A DNA stretch of 64,000 nt from Bacteroidota bacterium (GTDB lineage: Bacteria > Bacteroidota > Bacteroidia > Bacteroidales > JAADJA01), in assembly GCA_020444515.1 (NCBI GenBank), contig JAHLKX010000002.1, forward strand, positions 62,001-126,000, read 5' to 3'. Below the pieces are notes generated by a model. The model had not been told where the DNA came from. It did not search any database and saw nothing but the letters and a program-made list of their open reading frames with translations. The stretch's first letter is position 1. Each line of letters starts with the position of its first letter. Positions 1 to 10,906 of the stretch are shown here, piece after piece. The translations under genes and the position numbers were made by a program.

Positions 1-8
1 GGACCATT

Positions 9-764
9 TTGCAGTATGAACTGGATGACCTGATGGCTGCTCATGACAGCATCAAAAGCGAATACGGCACCCTGGCCGATTCATTGCAGGTGAAAGACAG
101 CATTATCCGGGCCAATGCGGAAGAAATTGAGCAATTGCTCAATTACAAATGGGAATACAATAAGGTGAATAAAAAGCTGAACCTCCTGCGCAATATTACA
201 CAGGGTTATGTGCATCAGCTTGATTCTTTGTTTACGGTTAACCGTGAGCTCAAAGAGGAAAACGAAAAAATCCGGCAACAATATGCCCGGGAGCAGGATC
301 GTACACGGGAACTGTCGAAAGATAAGGAAGAACTGATTGAACGGGTGAATGATGCTGCCGTTCTCAATGCTTATAACCTGCAGGTCAGAACCATCCGGTT
401 CACCGGTAGCGGCCGGGAGCGCGATACCGATAAATCCAACAAAGTGGAACGGGTAAAGATCTGCTTTACCCTGGGTGAGAATAAACTCGTTGAATCGGGG
501 ATCAAAACCATTTATGCCCGTATTATCCGTCCTGATGGGGTGGTGGTAACGCAAAAAGTTGGTGGCGATTATTCATTCAATTTCAAAGGAGAACAACTGG
601 AATATACGGTTAAAAAAGAGGTTAATTACGAACAGCAGGACATGGATCTTTGTATGTGGTGGGATAAAAAATCAAAAGAGGAAGCAGCCATGGTCGGTGT
701 CTATAACGTAGCTGTTTATTACGAAGACTTTGAAATCGGTAAATCGAGTTTTGAACTGAAATAA
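9..764 (+). CDS. Coiled-coil hypothetical protein, probably truncated by the left window edge
   Basis: Open reading frame reaching the window edge (TTG at 9 is probably not the real start); heptad-like charged N-terminal region then a beta-rich C-terminal domain. Confidence 0.7.
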   Translation: MQYELDDLMAAHDSIKSEYGTLADSLQVKDSIIRANAEEIEQLLNYKWEYNKVNKKLNLLRNITQGYVHQLDSLFTVNRELKEENEKIRQQYAREQDRTRELSKDKEELIERVNDAAVLNAYNLQVRTIRFTGSGRERDTDKSNKVERVKICFTLGENKLVESGIKTIYARIIRPDGVVVTQKVGGDYSFNFKGEQLEYTVKKEVNYEQQDMDLCMWWDKKSKEEAAMVGVYNVAVYYEDFEIGKSSFELK

Positions 765-778
765 AAACACGAGATCAT

Positions 779-815
779 AAAAAAGCCTGGTATTGATAAA
801 TATCAGGCTTTTTTA
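779..815. terminator. Bidirectional intrinsic terminator between convergent genes
   Basis: AAAAAAGCCTGGTAT-tgataa-ATATCAGGCTTTTTT hairpin flanked by A and T tracts, between the 9..764 (+) and pgi (-) stop codons. Confidence 0.85.
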
Positions 816-836
816 CTTTTACCCGGGCTTGTTTGC

Positions 837-2186
837 CTAGGATCCGATGCGTTTTCGGATGTGTTCCGTTTCTTTTTCAAAGCCCGGTTTTCCAAGGAGC
901 GCGAACATATTCTTTTTATAGGCTTCCACACCGGGTTGGTCAAACGGGTTGACCTCGAGGGTATAACCGCTCAGGGCGCAGGCCATTTCAAAAAAGTAGA
1001 TGAGTTGTCCGAGATAATATTCATTGATGGCCGGCACGTTCAAGTGAATATTCGGAACACCGCCATCGGTATGGGCCAGCATGGTGCCCAGTTCAGCCAT
1101 TTTATTCACTTCATCGATCCGTTTTCCGGCGATATAATTGAGTCCATCGAGGTTTTGTTCTTCCTCAGGGATAACAAGCTTTGTATGGGGCTGATCAACA
1201 GAGAGCACTGTTTCGAAAAGCATTCTTTCACCCTCCTGGATGTACTGGCCCATGGAGTGAAGGTCGGTGGTGAAATTGACACCGGCCGGAAAAATCCCTT
1301 TCCCTTCTTTTCCTTCACTTTCACCATAAAGTTGTTTCCACCATTCGGTGAGGTAAAAGAGGTTGGGCAGGTAATTCACCAGGATCTCCACCTTTTTCCC
1401 TTGCTGATAAAGGGCATTTCTGGCGGCTGCATAAAGGGCCATGGGATTGTCTCCAAACTGAGATGATTGGCGGTTGAGGGCTTCCATTTCTGCGGCGCCC
1501 CTGATCAACTCCCGGATATTAAATCCAGCTACTGCGATGGGTAACAATCCCACGGGTGTGAGCACCGAATAACGTCCTCCCACATCATCGGGAACCACAT
1601 AGGTTTGATAACCTTCATTGGTGGCAAGGGTTTTTAGGGCCCCTTTTGACTGATCGGTAATGGCAATGATCCTGTCAACAGCCTCCTTTTTACCATATTT
1701 TTTTTCGAGGTGATTTTTGAGTATCCTGAAAGCGATCGCCGGCTCGGTGGTGGTTCCTGATTTGGAAATGACGGTCAGGGCATACTCATGGGCATCCAGG
1801 AGCTCCAGTAACTGATTCATATAGTCTTCACCGATGTTTTGGCCGGCATAAAGGATAAACGGGCCTTTATTATTTCTCTTCAGTTCTGCAAAATTGTCTT
1901 GCAAAGCCTCAATTACGGCCCGGGCACCAAGGTAAGAGCCACCGATTCCAATGACCACGAATATTGTTGCCTTTTCCCGCATGCGCGCAGCAGCAGCCTC
2001 AATGTTCTTCAGAAGGGATTCATCTGTTTGCGAGGGGAGGTCGACCCAGCCCAGGAAATCATTGCCCTGGCCGGTTTTATCCAAAACTGCACGATGATTT
2101 TTTTCGAGGGTGTGCTGAAAAGCGCTGACGGTGTTTGAATCAACAAAAGCGTCGATTTTACTGATATCAATTTTTATTGTTTGCAT
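837..2186 (-). CDS. pgi: Glucose-6-phosphate isomerase
   Basis: 449 aa; typical PGI motifs (FVVIGIGGSYLGARA, SKSGTTTEPA, GGRYSVLTPVGLLP). Confidence 0.95.
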   Translation of the reverse strand: MQTIKIDISKIDAFVDSNTVSAFQHTLEKNHRAVLDKTGQGNDFLGWVDLPSQTDESLLKNIEAAAARMREKATIFVVIGIGGSYLGARAVIEALQDNFAELKRNNKGPFILYAGQNIGEDYMNQLLELLDAHEYALTVISKSGTTTEPAIAFRILKNHLEKKYGKKEAVDRIIAITDQSKGALKTLATNEGYQTYVVPDDVGGRYSVLTPVGLLPIAVAGFNIRELIRGAAEMEALNRQSSQFGDNPMALYAAARNALYQQGKKVEILVNYLPNLFYLTEWWKQLYGESEGKEGKGIFPAGVNFTTDLHSMGQYIQEGERMLFETVLSVDQPHTKLVIPEEEQNLDGLNYIAGKRIDEVNKMAELGTMLAHTDGGVPNIHLNVPAINEYYLGQLIYFFEMACALSGYTLEVNPFDQPGVEAYKKNMFALLGKPGFEKETEHIRKRIGS

Positions 2187-2310
2187 ATGGATTGTCTTGA
2201 TTCGTTATGGCTGTCAAAATTAAGGCTTATCCCCAAGAAAAACAATTCAATCACCCGGACGCTTTCTGCTTTTACGGCCATTGATGCATCAATTTCCCTT
2301 CATTCCGTCC

Positions 2311-2340
2311 TTTGCCGCATCCAAACTTTCATTAAATTTG
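2311..2340 (+). promoter_or_regulatory. Candidate Bacteroidota sigma-ABfr promoter upstream of icmF
   Basis: TTTG (2311-2314), 18 nt spacer, TAAATTTG (2333-2340), 34 nt before the ATG at 2375; spacer slightly shorter than the usual 19-21. Confidence 0.4.
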
Positions 2341-2374
2341 CATACCGCTTATTGTACGATAAATATTTGATACC

Positions 2375-5300
2375 ATGCAGAAGACAGACATATACAAACC
2401 GAAAAATCACATCCGTATCGTAACAGCTGCTTCATTGTTTGACGGTCATGATGCCGCCATCAATATCATGCGGCGGATCATTCAGTCCACCGGTGCGGAG
2501 GTGATTCACCTGGGACATAACCGGTCGGTTCAGGAGATCGTGGATTGCGCTCAGCAGGAAGATGCACAGTCCATAGCCATTACCTCCTACCAGGGTGGGC
2601 ACATCGAGTATTTCAAATACATGTACGACCTTTTGAAAGAAAAAGGATGCGGACATATCAAGATATTCGGCGGTGGTGGAGGTGTGATCCTGCCCGAAGA
2701 ACAGAAAGAACTGCATGATTATGGCATTACCCGCATCTATTCACCGGATGATGGTCGCCAGCTGGGTTTGCAGGGGATGATCAACGACCTGATGAAAGCA
2801 TCCGATTTCCCCACAGGTAACCACATGGAATTTCGCGAAAAAGATGTTCGTTCCAGGAATATCAATACCATTGCCCGTTTGATCTCCGCTTGCGAAAACA
2901 ATCCGGAATCGGTCAGAGATTTTATTGATAAGCTGGATAACAAAACCAGAAAGTCGCCTGTCCTTGGTATTACGGGTACCGGTGGCTCGGGAAAATCATC
3001 GCTGGTGGATGAGATCGTACGACGCTACCTGGATAATTTTCCCGATAAAACCATTGCCATCATATCGGTGGATCCTTCCAAACGGAAAACCGGAGGTGCA
3101 TTGCTGGGAGATCGCATTCGTATGAACTCCATCAACAATGAAAGGGTATTCATGCGCTCCCTGGCAACCCGGCAATCCAACCTGGCCATGTCGCGCTATG
3201 TGAAGGATGCTGAGCGCATTGCACAGGCTGCCGGTTTCGATCTGATCATTCTGGAGACCTCCGGGATCGGGCAATCCGATACCGAGATCATCGATCACAG
3301 TGACCTGTCCCTGTATGTCATGACACCCGAATATGGTGCTGCCACACAGCTTGAAAAGATTGATATGCTTGATTTCGCCGATCTGGTTGCCCTCAATAAG
3401 TTTGACAAACGGGGTGCCCTGGATGCTTTACGGGACGTGAAAAAACAATATCAGCGCAACCATCTTTTCTGGGATAAAAGTGTGGATGAAATGCCGGTAT
3501 TTGGTACCATTGCTTCCCAGTTCAATGACCCGGGGGTCAACAAATTATTCAATGCCCTCATTGCGAAGATCAAGGAAAAAACAGGCGTGGAGTTTGTCTC
3601 CAGGATTGAAGAAACAGAAGAAGAGCCCGAAAAGATCTATATCATCCCGCCCAATCGTACCCGCTATTTGTCGGAGATCAGTGAAACAGTCAGGGGTTAT
3701 AACCAATGGTCGGAAGACCAGGCCCGGGTAGCGCAACGCCTCTATGCCATTCGGGAAACCATTCAATCTCTGCAGGAGGCCGAAAATCCGGATAAACGAC
3801 TGATCAGTTCATTGGAGGAGCAGTATCGACACATTGAACTGGATCTGGATGGTCATAACAAAGAGATCCTGGAAAAATGGGATGAAAAGGTGCAATCGTA
3901 TAAAGCAAAGTTTTTTGTGTTTGAAGTGCGTGACCGTGAATTCAAATTGGCCACCCATACGGAATCATTATCGCATTTGCAAATTCCCAAGATCACCCTT
4001 CCCAGATACCAGGGTTGGGGAGATATCTTAAAATGGAACCTGGTGGAAAATGTTCCGGGGGAATTTCCTTATGCCGGTGGTGTTTTCCCGTTTAAACGCG
4101 AAGGTGAGGATCCAACCCGCATGTTTGCCGGTGAAGGCGGACCGGAACGGACCAATAAACGCTTTCATTATGTCTCGCTGGGCATGCCGGCCAAACGCCT
4201 ATCCACGGCATTTGACTCGGTAACGCTCTATGGGGAAGATCCCGACCGTCGGCCCGATATTTACGGAAAGATCGGGAACTCCGGTGTTTCCATTGCCTGC
4301 CTCGATGATGCCAAAAAACTTTATTCCGGATTTAATCTCGTGGATCCGAAAACCTCGGTTTCGATGACCATCAACGGACCGGCTCCCATGCTCGTGGGCT
4401 ATTTTATGAATGCAGCCATCGACCAGCAATGTGAGCTATATATCCATCAGAATGGGCTGGAAAAAGAGGTAAATAAGAAAATCGATGATCTCTATAAAAA
4501 ACGGGGTACCAAACGCCCCGAGTACCAGGGTAAATTACCCGAAGGACATGATGGGCTGGGACTCATGTTATTGGGTGTTACCGGCGATCAGGTATTGCCT
4601 GCGGATGTGTATGGCAACATCAAATCCGATACCCTCAACCGGGTTCGGGGAACGGTTCAGGCCGATATCCTCAAGGAAGACCAGGCCCAAAATACCTGTA
4701 TCTTTTCCACCGATTTCTCACTGAAACTAATGGGGGATATTCAGCAATATTTCATCGACCACAAAGTCCAGAACTTTTATTCGGTGTCCATCTCAGGATA
4801 TCACATTGCGGAGGCGGGTGCCAATCCCATTTCCCAACTGGCCTTTACCCTGGCCAATGGCTTTACCTATGTTGAATATTATCTGTCACGGGGAATGCAC
4901 ATCGATCAGTTTGCGCCCAATCTTTCCTTTTTCTTCTCCAATGGTATCGATCCTGAGTATTCGGTTTTGGGCCGGGTAGCAAGGCTGATCTGGTCCAAAG
5001 CCATGAAGATCAAATATGGCGGGAATGACCGCTCGCAGAAACTGAAATACCATATCCAGACTTCAGGTCGCTCACTCCATGCCCAGGAAATCGACTTCAA
5101 TGATATCCGGACGACTTTACAGGCGCTCTATGCCATATACGATAACTGTAATTCGTTGCATACAAATGCTTATGATGAAGCCATCACCACACCAACCGAG
5201 GATTCAGTGCGGCGGGCCATGGCCATCCAGATGATCATCAATCATGAACTGGGGCTGGCTAAAAATCAAAATCCATTGCAGGGCTCCTTCATCATCGAAG

Positions 5301-5746
5301 AGTTAACCGATCTGGTGGAAGAGGCTGTACTGTCTGAATTCGACCGCCTGACCGAACGGGGAGGCGTTCTGGGTGCTATGGAAACCATGTATCAGCGCAG
5401 TAAGATCCAGGAAGAATCCATGTACTACGAAGAACTGAAGCATTCAGGTAAACTACCGATCATGGGTGTCAATACATTTCTGTCGTCCAAAGGATCTCCT
5501 ACCACCATTCCGGGAGAGGTCATCCGGGCTACAAAAAATGAAAAGGAATACCAGATCAATATGCTGAAGGAGTTGCACAAAACCTACCATAAGGAAACGG
5601 TAAAAGGCATTGAACAATTAAAGCTCGCTGCAGTCCACAACGAAAACATATTTGAAAGCCTGATGGAGGTCACCAAATTTGCTTCCATCGGACAGATCAC
5701 CAATGCCTTGTTTGAAGTGGGCGGCCAGTACCGGCGCAATATGTAA
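2375..5746 (+). CDS. icmF: Fused acyl-CoA mutase: B12-binding domain, G-protein chaperone and mutase large subunit (isobutyryl-CoA mutase IcmF type)
   Basis: 1123 aa; B12-domain [15 protein letters not shown]-loop [13 protein letters not shown], mutase [14 protein letters not shown] and [13 protein letters not shown] motifs. Confidence 0.92.
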   Translation: MQKTDIYKPKNHIRIVTAASLFDGHDAAINIMRRIIQSTGAEVIHLGHNRSVQEIVDCAQQEDAQSIAITSYQGGHIEYFKYMYDLLKEKGCGHIKIFGGGGGVILPEEQKELHDYGITRIYSPDDGRQLGLQGMINDLMKASDFPTGNHMEFREKDVRSRNINTIARLISACENNPESVRDFIDKLDNKTRKSPVLGITGTGGSGKSSLVDEIVRRYLDNFPDKTIAIISVDPSKRKTGGALLGDRIRMNSINNERVFMRSLATRQSNLAMSRYVKDAERIAQAAGFDLIILETSGIGQSDTEIIDHSDLSLYVMTPEYGAATQLEKIDMLDFADLVALNKFDKRGALDALRDVKKQYQRNHLFWDKSVDEMPVFGTIASQFNDPGVNKLFNALIAKIKEKTGVEFVSRIEETEEEPEKIYIIPPNRTRYLSEISETVRGYNQWSEDQARVAQRLYAIRETIQSLQEAENPDKRLISSLEEQYRHIELDLDGHNKEILEKWDEKVQSYKAKFFVFEVRDREFKLATHTESLSHLQIPKITLPRYQGWGDILKWNLVENVPGEFPYAGGVFPFKREGEDPTRMFAGEGGPERTNKRFHYVSLGMPAKRLSTAFDSVTLYGEDPDRRPDIYGKIGNSGVSIACLDDAKKLYSGFNLVDPKTSVSMTINGPAPMLVGYFMNAAIDQQCELYIHQNGLEKEVNKKIDDLYKKRGTKRPEYQGKLPEGHDGLGLMLLGVTGDQVLPADVYGNIKSDTLNRVRGTVQADILKEDQAQNTCIFSTDFSLKLMGDIQQYFIDHKVQNFYSVSISGYHIAEAGANPISQLAFTLANGFTYVEYYLSRGMHIDQFAPNLSFFFSNGIDPEYSVLGRVARLIWSKAMKIKYGGNDRSQKLKYHIQTSGRSLHAQEIDFNDIRTTLQALYAIYDNCNSLHTNAYDEAITTPTEDSVRRAMAIQMIINHELGLAKNQNPLQGSFIIEELTDLVEEAVLSEFDRLTERGGVLGAMETMYQRSKIQEESMYYEELKHSGKLPIMGVNTFLSSKGSPTTIPGEVIRATKNEKEYQINMLKELHKTYHKETVKGIEQLKLAAVHNENIFESLMEVTKFASIGQITNALFEVGGQYRRNM

Positions 5747-5775
5747 GGCATTGAATTAGTTTTGTTAAGTTTAAA

Positions 5776-6870
5776 GTGAAAAAACAAAGGTTTATGATCA
5801 ATAACGATATTCTTGTCATTTATCCCGAAACGGTTTCCACACAAATCGCCCTGTATAAAGGGACCAGTTTGTTGTTTCTGAAAAACATCAGGCATAAGCC
5901 CGAAGATTTGAAGCAATTGAAAGAACCGGATAAAAAGCTGGAATTCAGAACGAATGCTGTTATGCGGGAGTTGAAAGAAAACGATACGGAACTGGATGAC
6001 ATCGAAATAGTAGTGGGACGTGGTGGATTGTTGAAGCCCCTGAATGCCGGTGTTTACGAAGTGAATCAAAAAATGGTGGATGATCTGAAAAAGGGTACCG
6101 AAGGATGGCATCATACCAACCTGGGTGGATTGATTGCCTATGAGGTAGCCCAAAGAATTGGCGTCCGTCCCATCCTGGCTGACCCGGTATCGGTGGATGA
6201 ACTGGATGATATTGCCCGTATCACTGGTCACCCGAAATTTGAACGAAAATCGGTATTTCATTCACTGAACCAAAAGTTTTATGCACGCAAATATGCCAAA
6301 GCCAATCATAAAAATTATGAAGAAGTCAACCTGATCATGGTCACCATAGGTATGGGGGGTATTTCGGTGGCAGCGCACCGTGGAGGCAGGGTCGTGGATG
6401 TGAACAATGCGTATGATGGGGATGGTCCCTTTTCCATCAAAAGGTCCGGGGGACTTCCGGTGGGTGATCTCTTGCGCATGGCCTTCAGTGGAGCATATAC
6501 CTATGAAGAAATGATGCGAATGATCACCAAAGAGGGGGGCTATGCAGCCTATCTCGGCACGTCCAGTATCCATGAAATTGATCAGATGATGGTCGAAGGT
6601 GATGAAAAAGCACTTTTCATTTCGGATGCCTGTGCATATCAGGTATCCAAAGAAGTGGGTGCCATGTATGCTGTCCTGGAAGGTAAGGTGGATGGCATTA
6701 TCCTCACCGGAAATATTTTCCATAGCGAACGTTTCCTTGAAAATGTCAAACGCCGGGTGGGGAAAATAGCTGATTTTGCACTGTATCCCAGTGTAAACGA
6801 TGTAGAAGCCCTGGCTGAGAATGCATTCCTGGTGTTGAAAGGGGAGCTGGAGGTTCAGCAATATGCTTGA
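5776..6870 (+). CDS. buk: Butyrate kinase / branched-chain fatty acid kinase (acetokinase family)
   Basis: 364 aa; IVVGRGGLLKPLNAGVYEVN, HTNLGGLIAYEVA, TIGMGGISVAAHRGGRVVDVNNAYDGDGPFS, IILTGNIFHSERF. Confidence 0.92.
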   Translation: MKKQRFMINNDILVIYPETVSTQIALYKGTSLLFLKNIRHKPEDLKQLKEPDKKLEFRTNAVMRELKENDTELDDIEIVVGRGGLLKPLNAGVYEVNQKMVDDLKKGTEGWHHTNLGGLIAYEVAQRIGVRPILADPVSVDELDDIARITGHPKFERKSVFHSLNQKFYARKYAKANHKNYEEVNLIMVTIGMGGISVAAHRGGRVVDVNNAYDGDGPFSIKRSGGLPVGDLLRMAFSGAYTYEEMMRMITKEGGYAAYLGTSSIHEIDQMMVEGDEKALFISDACAYQVSKEVGAMYAVLEGKVDGIILTGNIFHSERFLENVKRRVGKIADFALYPSVNDVEALAENAFLVLKGELEVQQYA

Positions 6871-7017
6871 CGCATCTATTTTTTCCGAAAAAAATACCAA
6901 TCCATTAGCTCTATCAACAATCCATTGTTGATTTTTGAGTTAATAAACATGACTTTCACAAGTCACGAATTGTAATTTTGAAGAAAATAACCCCGGTTTT
7001 AAAGAATAAACAAGCGT

Positions 7018-8226
7018 GTGAATAAAAAAGGACTATTGATCATATCAGCCATTGTCATTGTCATTTTTATCGTTTTTATTTCCGGTAAAAAAAGCACGAC
7101 ATCGGGTACGACCTTTAAGCCGGTTTACATTGCGGGCCAGGAGGTCGTTCACCGGGTAGATGAGATCTACCAGGCGCAATATGCGGAAGAATTGTCTGAA
7201 CGTTTCAAAAGACTGAATAAAAGGGGTGTATTCAATGGAACGGTTTTGTATGGCGAAAATGACCAAATTGTTTTTGAAGGTGCTTATGGTTATCGCGATT
7301 TTAAAAAGCGGGATACCATGACGATCCAGTCCAAATTTCAGCTGGCCTCTGTATCAAAAATGTTTACGGCAGCCGCCATCATGGTGCTGAAAGAAGAAGG
7401 GAAGCTGGAATACGATGATACCATTACCCGCTTTATTCCCGAATTTCCATACGGAACGGTCACCATTCGCCATTTGCTGAACCATCGTTCCGGTTTATCG
7501 CGATACATGTCACTGGCAGATAAGCACTGGAATATTTCTACGCCCATTGACAATGAGGATGTGATTGACCTTTTTGTTAAATATAAACCTGCGCCCTATT
7601 TCAAACCGGATCATGGTTTTCATTATTGCAATACCAATTATGCATTGCTGGCTTCGGTTGTGGAGCGGATCACCGGACTCTATTTTGATGAATTTATGAA
7701 GCTCAGGATCTTTGATCCCCTGGGTATGGACAGTTCCTTTGTGTATCATTTGAGAAATGATTCCTTAATTGGATATTCTGTTCCGGTGGGGGTTCCGGGT
7801 TACCGTTACCGGGGCTGGAGACCAGTGAAAGTGGGCGATTATTATCTCAATGGAGTGATGGGCGACAAAGGGGTTTATTCAACAGTGGAAGATTTGTTTA
7901 AGTTTAGTTGTGCCCTGGATGATGGATCTTTGATTTCTTTGCAGGAACTGGAAGAAGCCTTTAAACCCGGTAGCCCGGATTACTACAGGCGCAAAGACAA
8001 TTACGGATTTGGATGGCGATTGAAAGACGATATGGATAGCACAGCCTATCATTTTGGCTGGTGGAAAGGTTTCCGGACTTATTTTGTACGCGATATGCGG
8101 CACCAGCGAACACTCATTGTTTTAACCAATACCCATAAAGGGACCTCCTCCAGTGTTTTTTGGGACATTATCAAGGACGAAGACCGCACCTCCAAATTAA
8201 TGGGAATTTACCAGTCTTTAAATTGA
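7018..8226 (+). CDS. Serine hydrolase, class C beta-lactamase/esterase-like
   Basis: GTG start; N-terminal hydrophobic segment; SVSK (SxxK) and YCNTNY motifs; HLLNHRSGLSRYM. Confidence 0.88.
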   Translation: MNKKGLLIISAIVIVIFIVFISGKKSTTSGTTFKPVYIAGQEVVHRVDEIYQAQYAEELSERFKRLNKRGVFNGTVLYGENDQIVFEGAYGYRDFKKRDTMTIQSKFQLASVSKMFTAAAIMVLKEEGKLEYDDTITRFIPEFPYGTVTIRHLLNHRSGLSRYMSLADKHWNISTPIDNEDVIDLFVKYKPAPYFKPDHGFHYCNTNYALLASVVERITGLYFDEFMKLRIFDPLGMDSSFVYHLRNDSLIGYSVPVGVPGYRYRGWRPVKVGDYYLNGVMGDKGVYSTVEDLFKFSCALDDGSLISLQELEEAFKPGSPDYYRRKDNYGFGWRLKDDMDSTAYHFGWWKGFRTYFVRDMRHQRTLIVLTNTHKGTSSSVFWDIIKDEDRTSKLMGIYQSLN

Positions 8227-8291
8227 AAGATTGTATATTTGGACCCTTGAAAACAAGTATTCATCAATCACATGGAATTTTAATAAATATT

Positions 8292-10835
8292 ATGAAAACG
8301 TTTACACTTCGATCAAATTTGCTTTTTATCGCTGTTCTTTTATTGATTAATCTCCAGGCACAGGAAAGCCTTACAACATCCTTGCAATACGTATCGCCGG
8401 CACCGGGAGCCCTTTATGCCACACCTGAGCATTCAATAGCCATGCGCCAGGGCGATGTTTTGGATGTCAATTCATTAACACCGGATCTGGTAAGTGTTAT
8501 GGGTTCTGAAAGTGGAATTCACAATGGCGAACTGAAATTGTCCGCTGATTCCAGAACACTCATTTTTACACCCCATGATCCGTTCAATTACGATGAAGAG
8601 ATTACAGTGGCTTTAAATGAGGGGCTTTTAACTGCATCCGGAATGGAAGTCGAATCCATGACCTATTCCTTCCGAACCATGGTAGAAGACAATACCCTGA
8701 TCAGAGATCAATTCATCCAGTGGATGAATGGGGAGTATATGAAAACAGCTGTAGAACATAGTGCACTTCCGGTTCAAAAAGGGGGTGGATTAAAATCTAC
8801 AATGGCCCTGCCGGATGATTATCCGACTTATGAAGTAACGCTCAAAAACAATCCAGGCCCGGGTTATTGGTTTGTAACGCCTCATAATTTATTTCACCCA
8901 CTCAATCAACCGGCTTATTCTGTTATCATGGATCACTATGGTACGCCTGTTTTTTATAAAAGAAATGAGTCTCATGCACTGGATTTAAAAATTCAGGAAA
9001 CGGGTGAAATCAGTCAGTTTATTGCCTCATCAGCGGCTGGTCTTGGTATTGCGTACGGTACATTTTATACCTATGATAACAGTTTTAATCCAGTGGATAC
9101 TTTTCAAATGGGCAATGGCTATGAAGCGGAAGAACACGATTTCCAACTGTTTAATGATGGCAGTTACCTGTTATTCACCTATGATCCGCAAATTATTGAC
9201 ATGAGTGAGATTGTTGAAGATGGTGATCCTGAAGCAACGGTTATGGGCCTTGTATTGCAGGAACTGGATGCTGATGATAATGTTGTATTTGAATGGAGTA
9301 GTTGGGATCATATTGCCATTACCGACGCAACTCCTGATGTTGATCTGACCGGCGTATTTATTGATTACTGCCATGGCAATGCAATGGAGCGGGATGATGA
9401 TGGAAATATCCTGGTGTCTTTCAGAAATACCGACGAGATCATAAAAATTGATCGCAATACTGGTGATCTGCTGTGGCGCCTCAATGGAAACAGAGAAGAT
9501 TTGAATGACTTTACCTTTGTAAACGATACCATTAAATTTTCACATCAGCATGATATTCGCAAGCAGGATGATGGAACCATTACACTGTTTGATAATGGGA
9601 ATCTCCACTACGTACCATACACCAGGTTATTAAAATATGAATTGGATGAAACCAATATGACTGCAGAACTGGTTTGGGTTTACCCGCCGGAGCCGGGTGA
9701 AGATCATCATTTCGCCTTTGCTACCGGTAACGCCCATTGGCAGCCCAATGGTAATGTTGCCGTAGGATGGGGTCTCGTATTTCCCATTGTTCCTTCTCAG
9801 TTAATTTTTGGCGAAGTTACACCCGATTATCAAACTACTTTTCAGGTTATCGGATTGGATTCGAATACGACTTACAGGGCTCATAAATATGAATGGGAAA
9901 CCGACCTTTTTAATTTGTCGAAAGATACGATCAACTGGGGCCAGTTTACCGGCTACACTCCGCAACCCTATATTATCCAGGTGACCAATAATTCTGATGA
10001 AGCCATTACGATTTCTGGGACGCACAACCATACGCAAGAATTTTATGCGGCAACCGCATTTCCATTGAATATCGATCCGGGAGCCACAGGCAATATTACC
10101 ATTAACTTCTTCCCGGCGACGGATGGCTATTTTCAGGATGTGATGACCATCATGTGCTCCCTGGGCGAATATGAAATGATGGGTAAACAGGTCGTCTTGA
10201 AAGGATATACGCTGGATGAGGCTGCTCCATCCGTGACTTTTGACCCGGAAGATGAAAGCGAAGGTATCATTCGAATGCCTACACTGAAAATGACATTTGA
10301 TGAAATGATCTATAAATCCAATGGTAACATGATCACCAATAATGATCTGCAGGATTTTATATACCTGGAACAAGCGGGTGATCAGGTTCCGGTGAAAACC
10401 TGGATAAACTGGTATGACAATCAGAAAACAGAGATCATGATCCAACCCTTTGATTATTTGGAAAGCAATACGGAATATACCTGGGGTGTGCACGGTGATA
10501 TGATCCAGGACTGGGCAGGCAATGCCCTTGCAGATAATGTTGATGCCACATTCATAACTGGAGAGGAACTGGGTATGGATGATATACTGGTCAATGATTT
10601 TGCACGGGTATATCCCAATCCGACCAGTGGATTGATCCAGCTTGAGTTTGTCAATAGGGATGAAAAGGCACTACAGATTTACAATGTAGCCGGCGTGGAG
10701 GTTCTGAACGCCGATCATCTGAGCGGATTATCGTATACCTTTAACCTCAGTGATCAACCGGAAGGATTGTATATTGTGAGGGTTATCAATAAAAAAACCA
10801 ATGCCTCTGTTGAATTAAAACTGATCAAGAAATAA
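8292..10835 (+). CDS. Arylsulfotransferase (ASST)-like beta-propeller protein with Big_5-like domains and T9SS sorting tail
   Basis: ATG at 8292 (MKTFTLRSNLLFIAVLLLINLQAQ signal peptide) preferred over the longer ORF start at 8160; CHGNAMERDDDGNILVSFRNTDEIIKIDRNTG...FSHQHDIRKQDDGTITLFDNG; C-terminal VYPNPTSGLIQLE. Confidence 0.82.
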   Translation: MKTFTLRSNLLFIAVLLLINLQAQESLTTSLQYVSPAPGALYATPEHSIAMRQGDVLDVNSLTPDLVSVMGSESGIHNGELKLSADSRTLIFTPHDPFNYDEEITVALNEGLLTASGMEVESMTYSFRTMVEDNTLIRDQFIQWMNGEYMKTAVEHSALPVQKGGGLKSTMALPDDYPTYEVTLKNNPGPGYWFVTPHNLFHPLNQPAYSVIMDHYGTPVFYKRNESHALDLKIQETGEISQFIASSAAGLGIAYGTFYTYDNSFNPVDTFQMGNGYEAEEHDFQLFNDGSYLLFTYDPQIIDMSEIVEDGDPEATVMGLVLQELDADDNVVFEWSSWDHIAITDATPDVDLTGVFIDYCHGNAMERDDDGNILVSFRNTDEIIKIDRNTGDLLWRLNGNREDLNDFTFVNDTIKFSHQHDIRKQDDGTITLFDNGNLHYVPYTRLLKYELDETNMTAELVWVYPPEPGEDHHFAFATGNAHWQPNGNVAVGWGLVFPIVPSQLIFGEVTPDYQTTFQVIGLDSNTTYRAHKYEWETDLFNLSKDTINWGQFTGYTPQPYIIQVTNNSDEAITISGTHNHTQEFYAATAFPLNIDPGATGNITINFFPATDGYFQDVMTIMCSLGEYEMMGKQVVLKGYTLDEAAPSVTFDPEDESEGIIRMPTLKMTFDEMIYKSNGNMITNNDLQDFIYLEQAGDQVPVKTWINWYDNQKTEIMIQPFDYLESNTEYTWGVHGDMIQDWAGNALADNVDATFITGEELGMDDILVNDFARVYPNPTSGLIQLEFVNRDEKALQIYNVAGVEVLNADHLSGLSYTFNLSDQPEGLYIVRVINKKTNASVELKLIKK

Positions 10836-10860
10836 TCAAATTACGGAGGTTTATATAAAT

Positions 10861-10893
10861 AAAAGCTAAACCTCATCAGGTTTAGCTTTTTTT
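10861..10893 (+). terminator. Intrinsic terminator between ASST-like paralogs 1 and 2
   Basis: AAAAGCTAAACCT-catc-AGGTTTAGCTTTT hairpin with T tract. Confidence 0.85.
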
Positions 10894-10906
10894 AAACGTA
10901 TCAGAG

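Noticed and set aside
861-1466. 201 aa ORF antisense to pgi
   Set aside because: Shadow ORF opposite a clear pgi coding region; low-complexity H/F/I-rich translation with no family resemblance.
2375-5746. Methylmalonyl-CoA mutase assignment
   Set aside because: Domain fusion order and the Phe/Gln residues in TRMFAG and DQAQNTC favour IcmF.
5584-6900. Two long minus-strand ORFs (225 and 212 aa) opposite icmF/buk
   Set aside because: Antisense shadows of a strongly supported coding region; no recognisable motifs.
6875-6900. A/T-only hairpin after buk as a terminator
   Set aside because: TATTTTTT/AAAAAATA pairing without GC content; not convincing.
6973-6980. TAATTTTG before the serine hydrolase as a promoter
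   Set aside because: No TTTG-like -33 element at suitable spacing; not reported as a feature.
9801-10493. 230 aa ORF antisense to the first ASST-like gene
   Set aside because: Shadow ORF; sense frame has signal peptide, family motifs and sorting tail.
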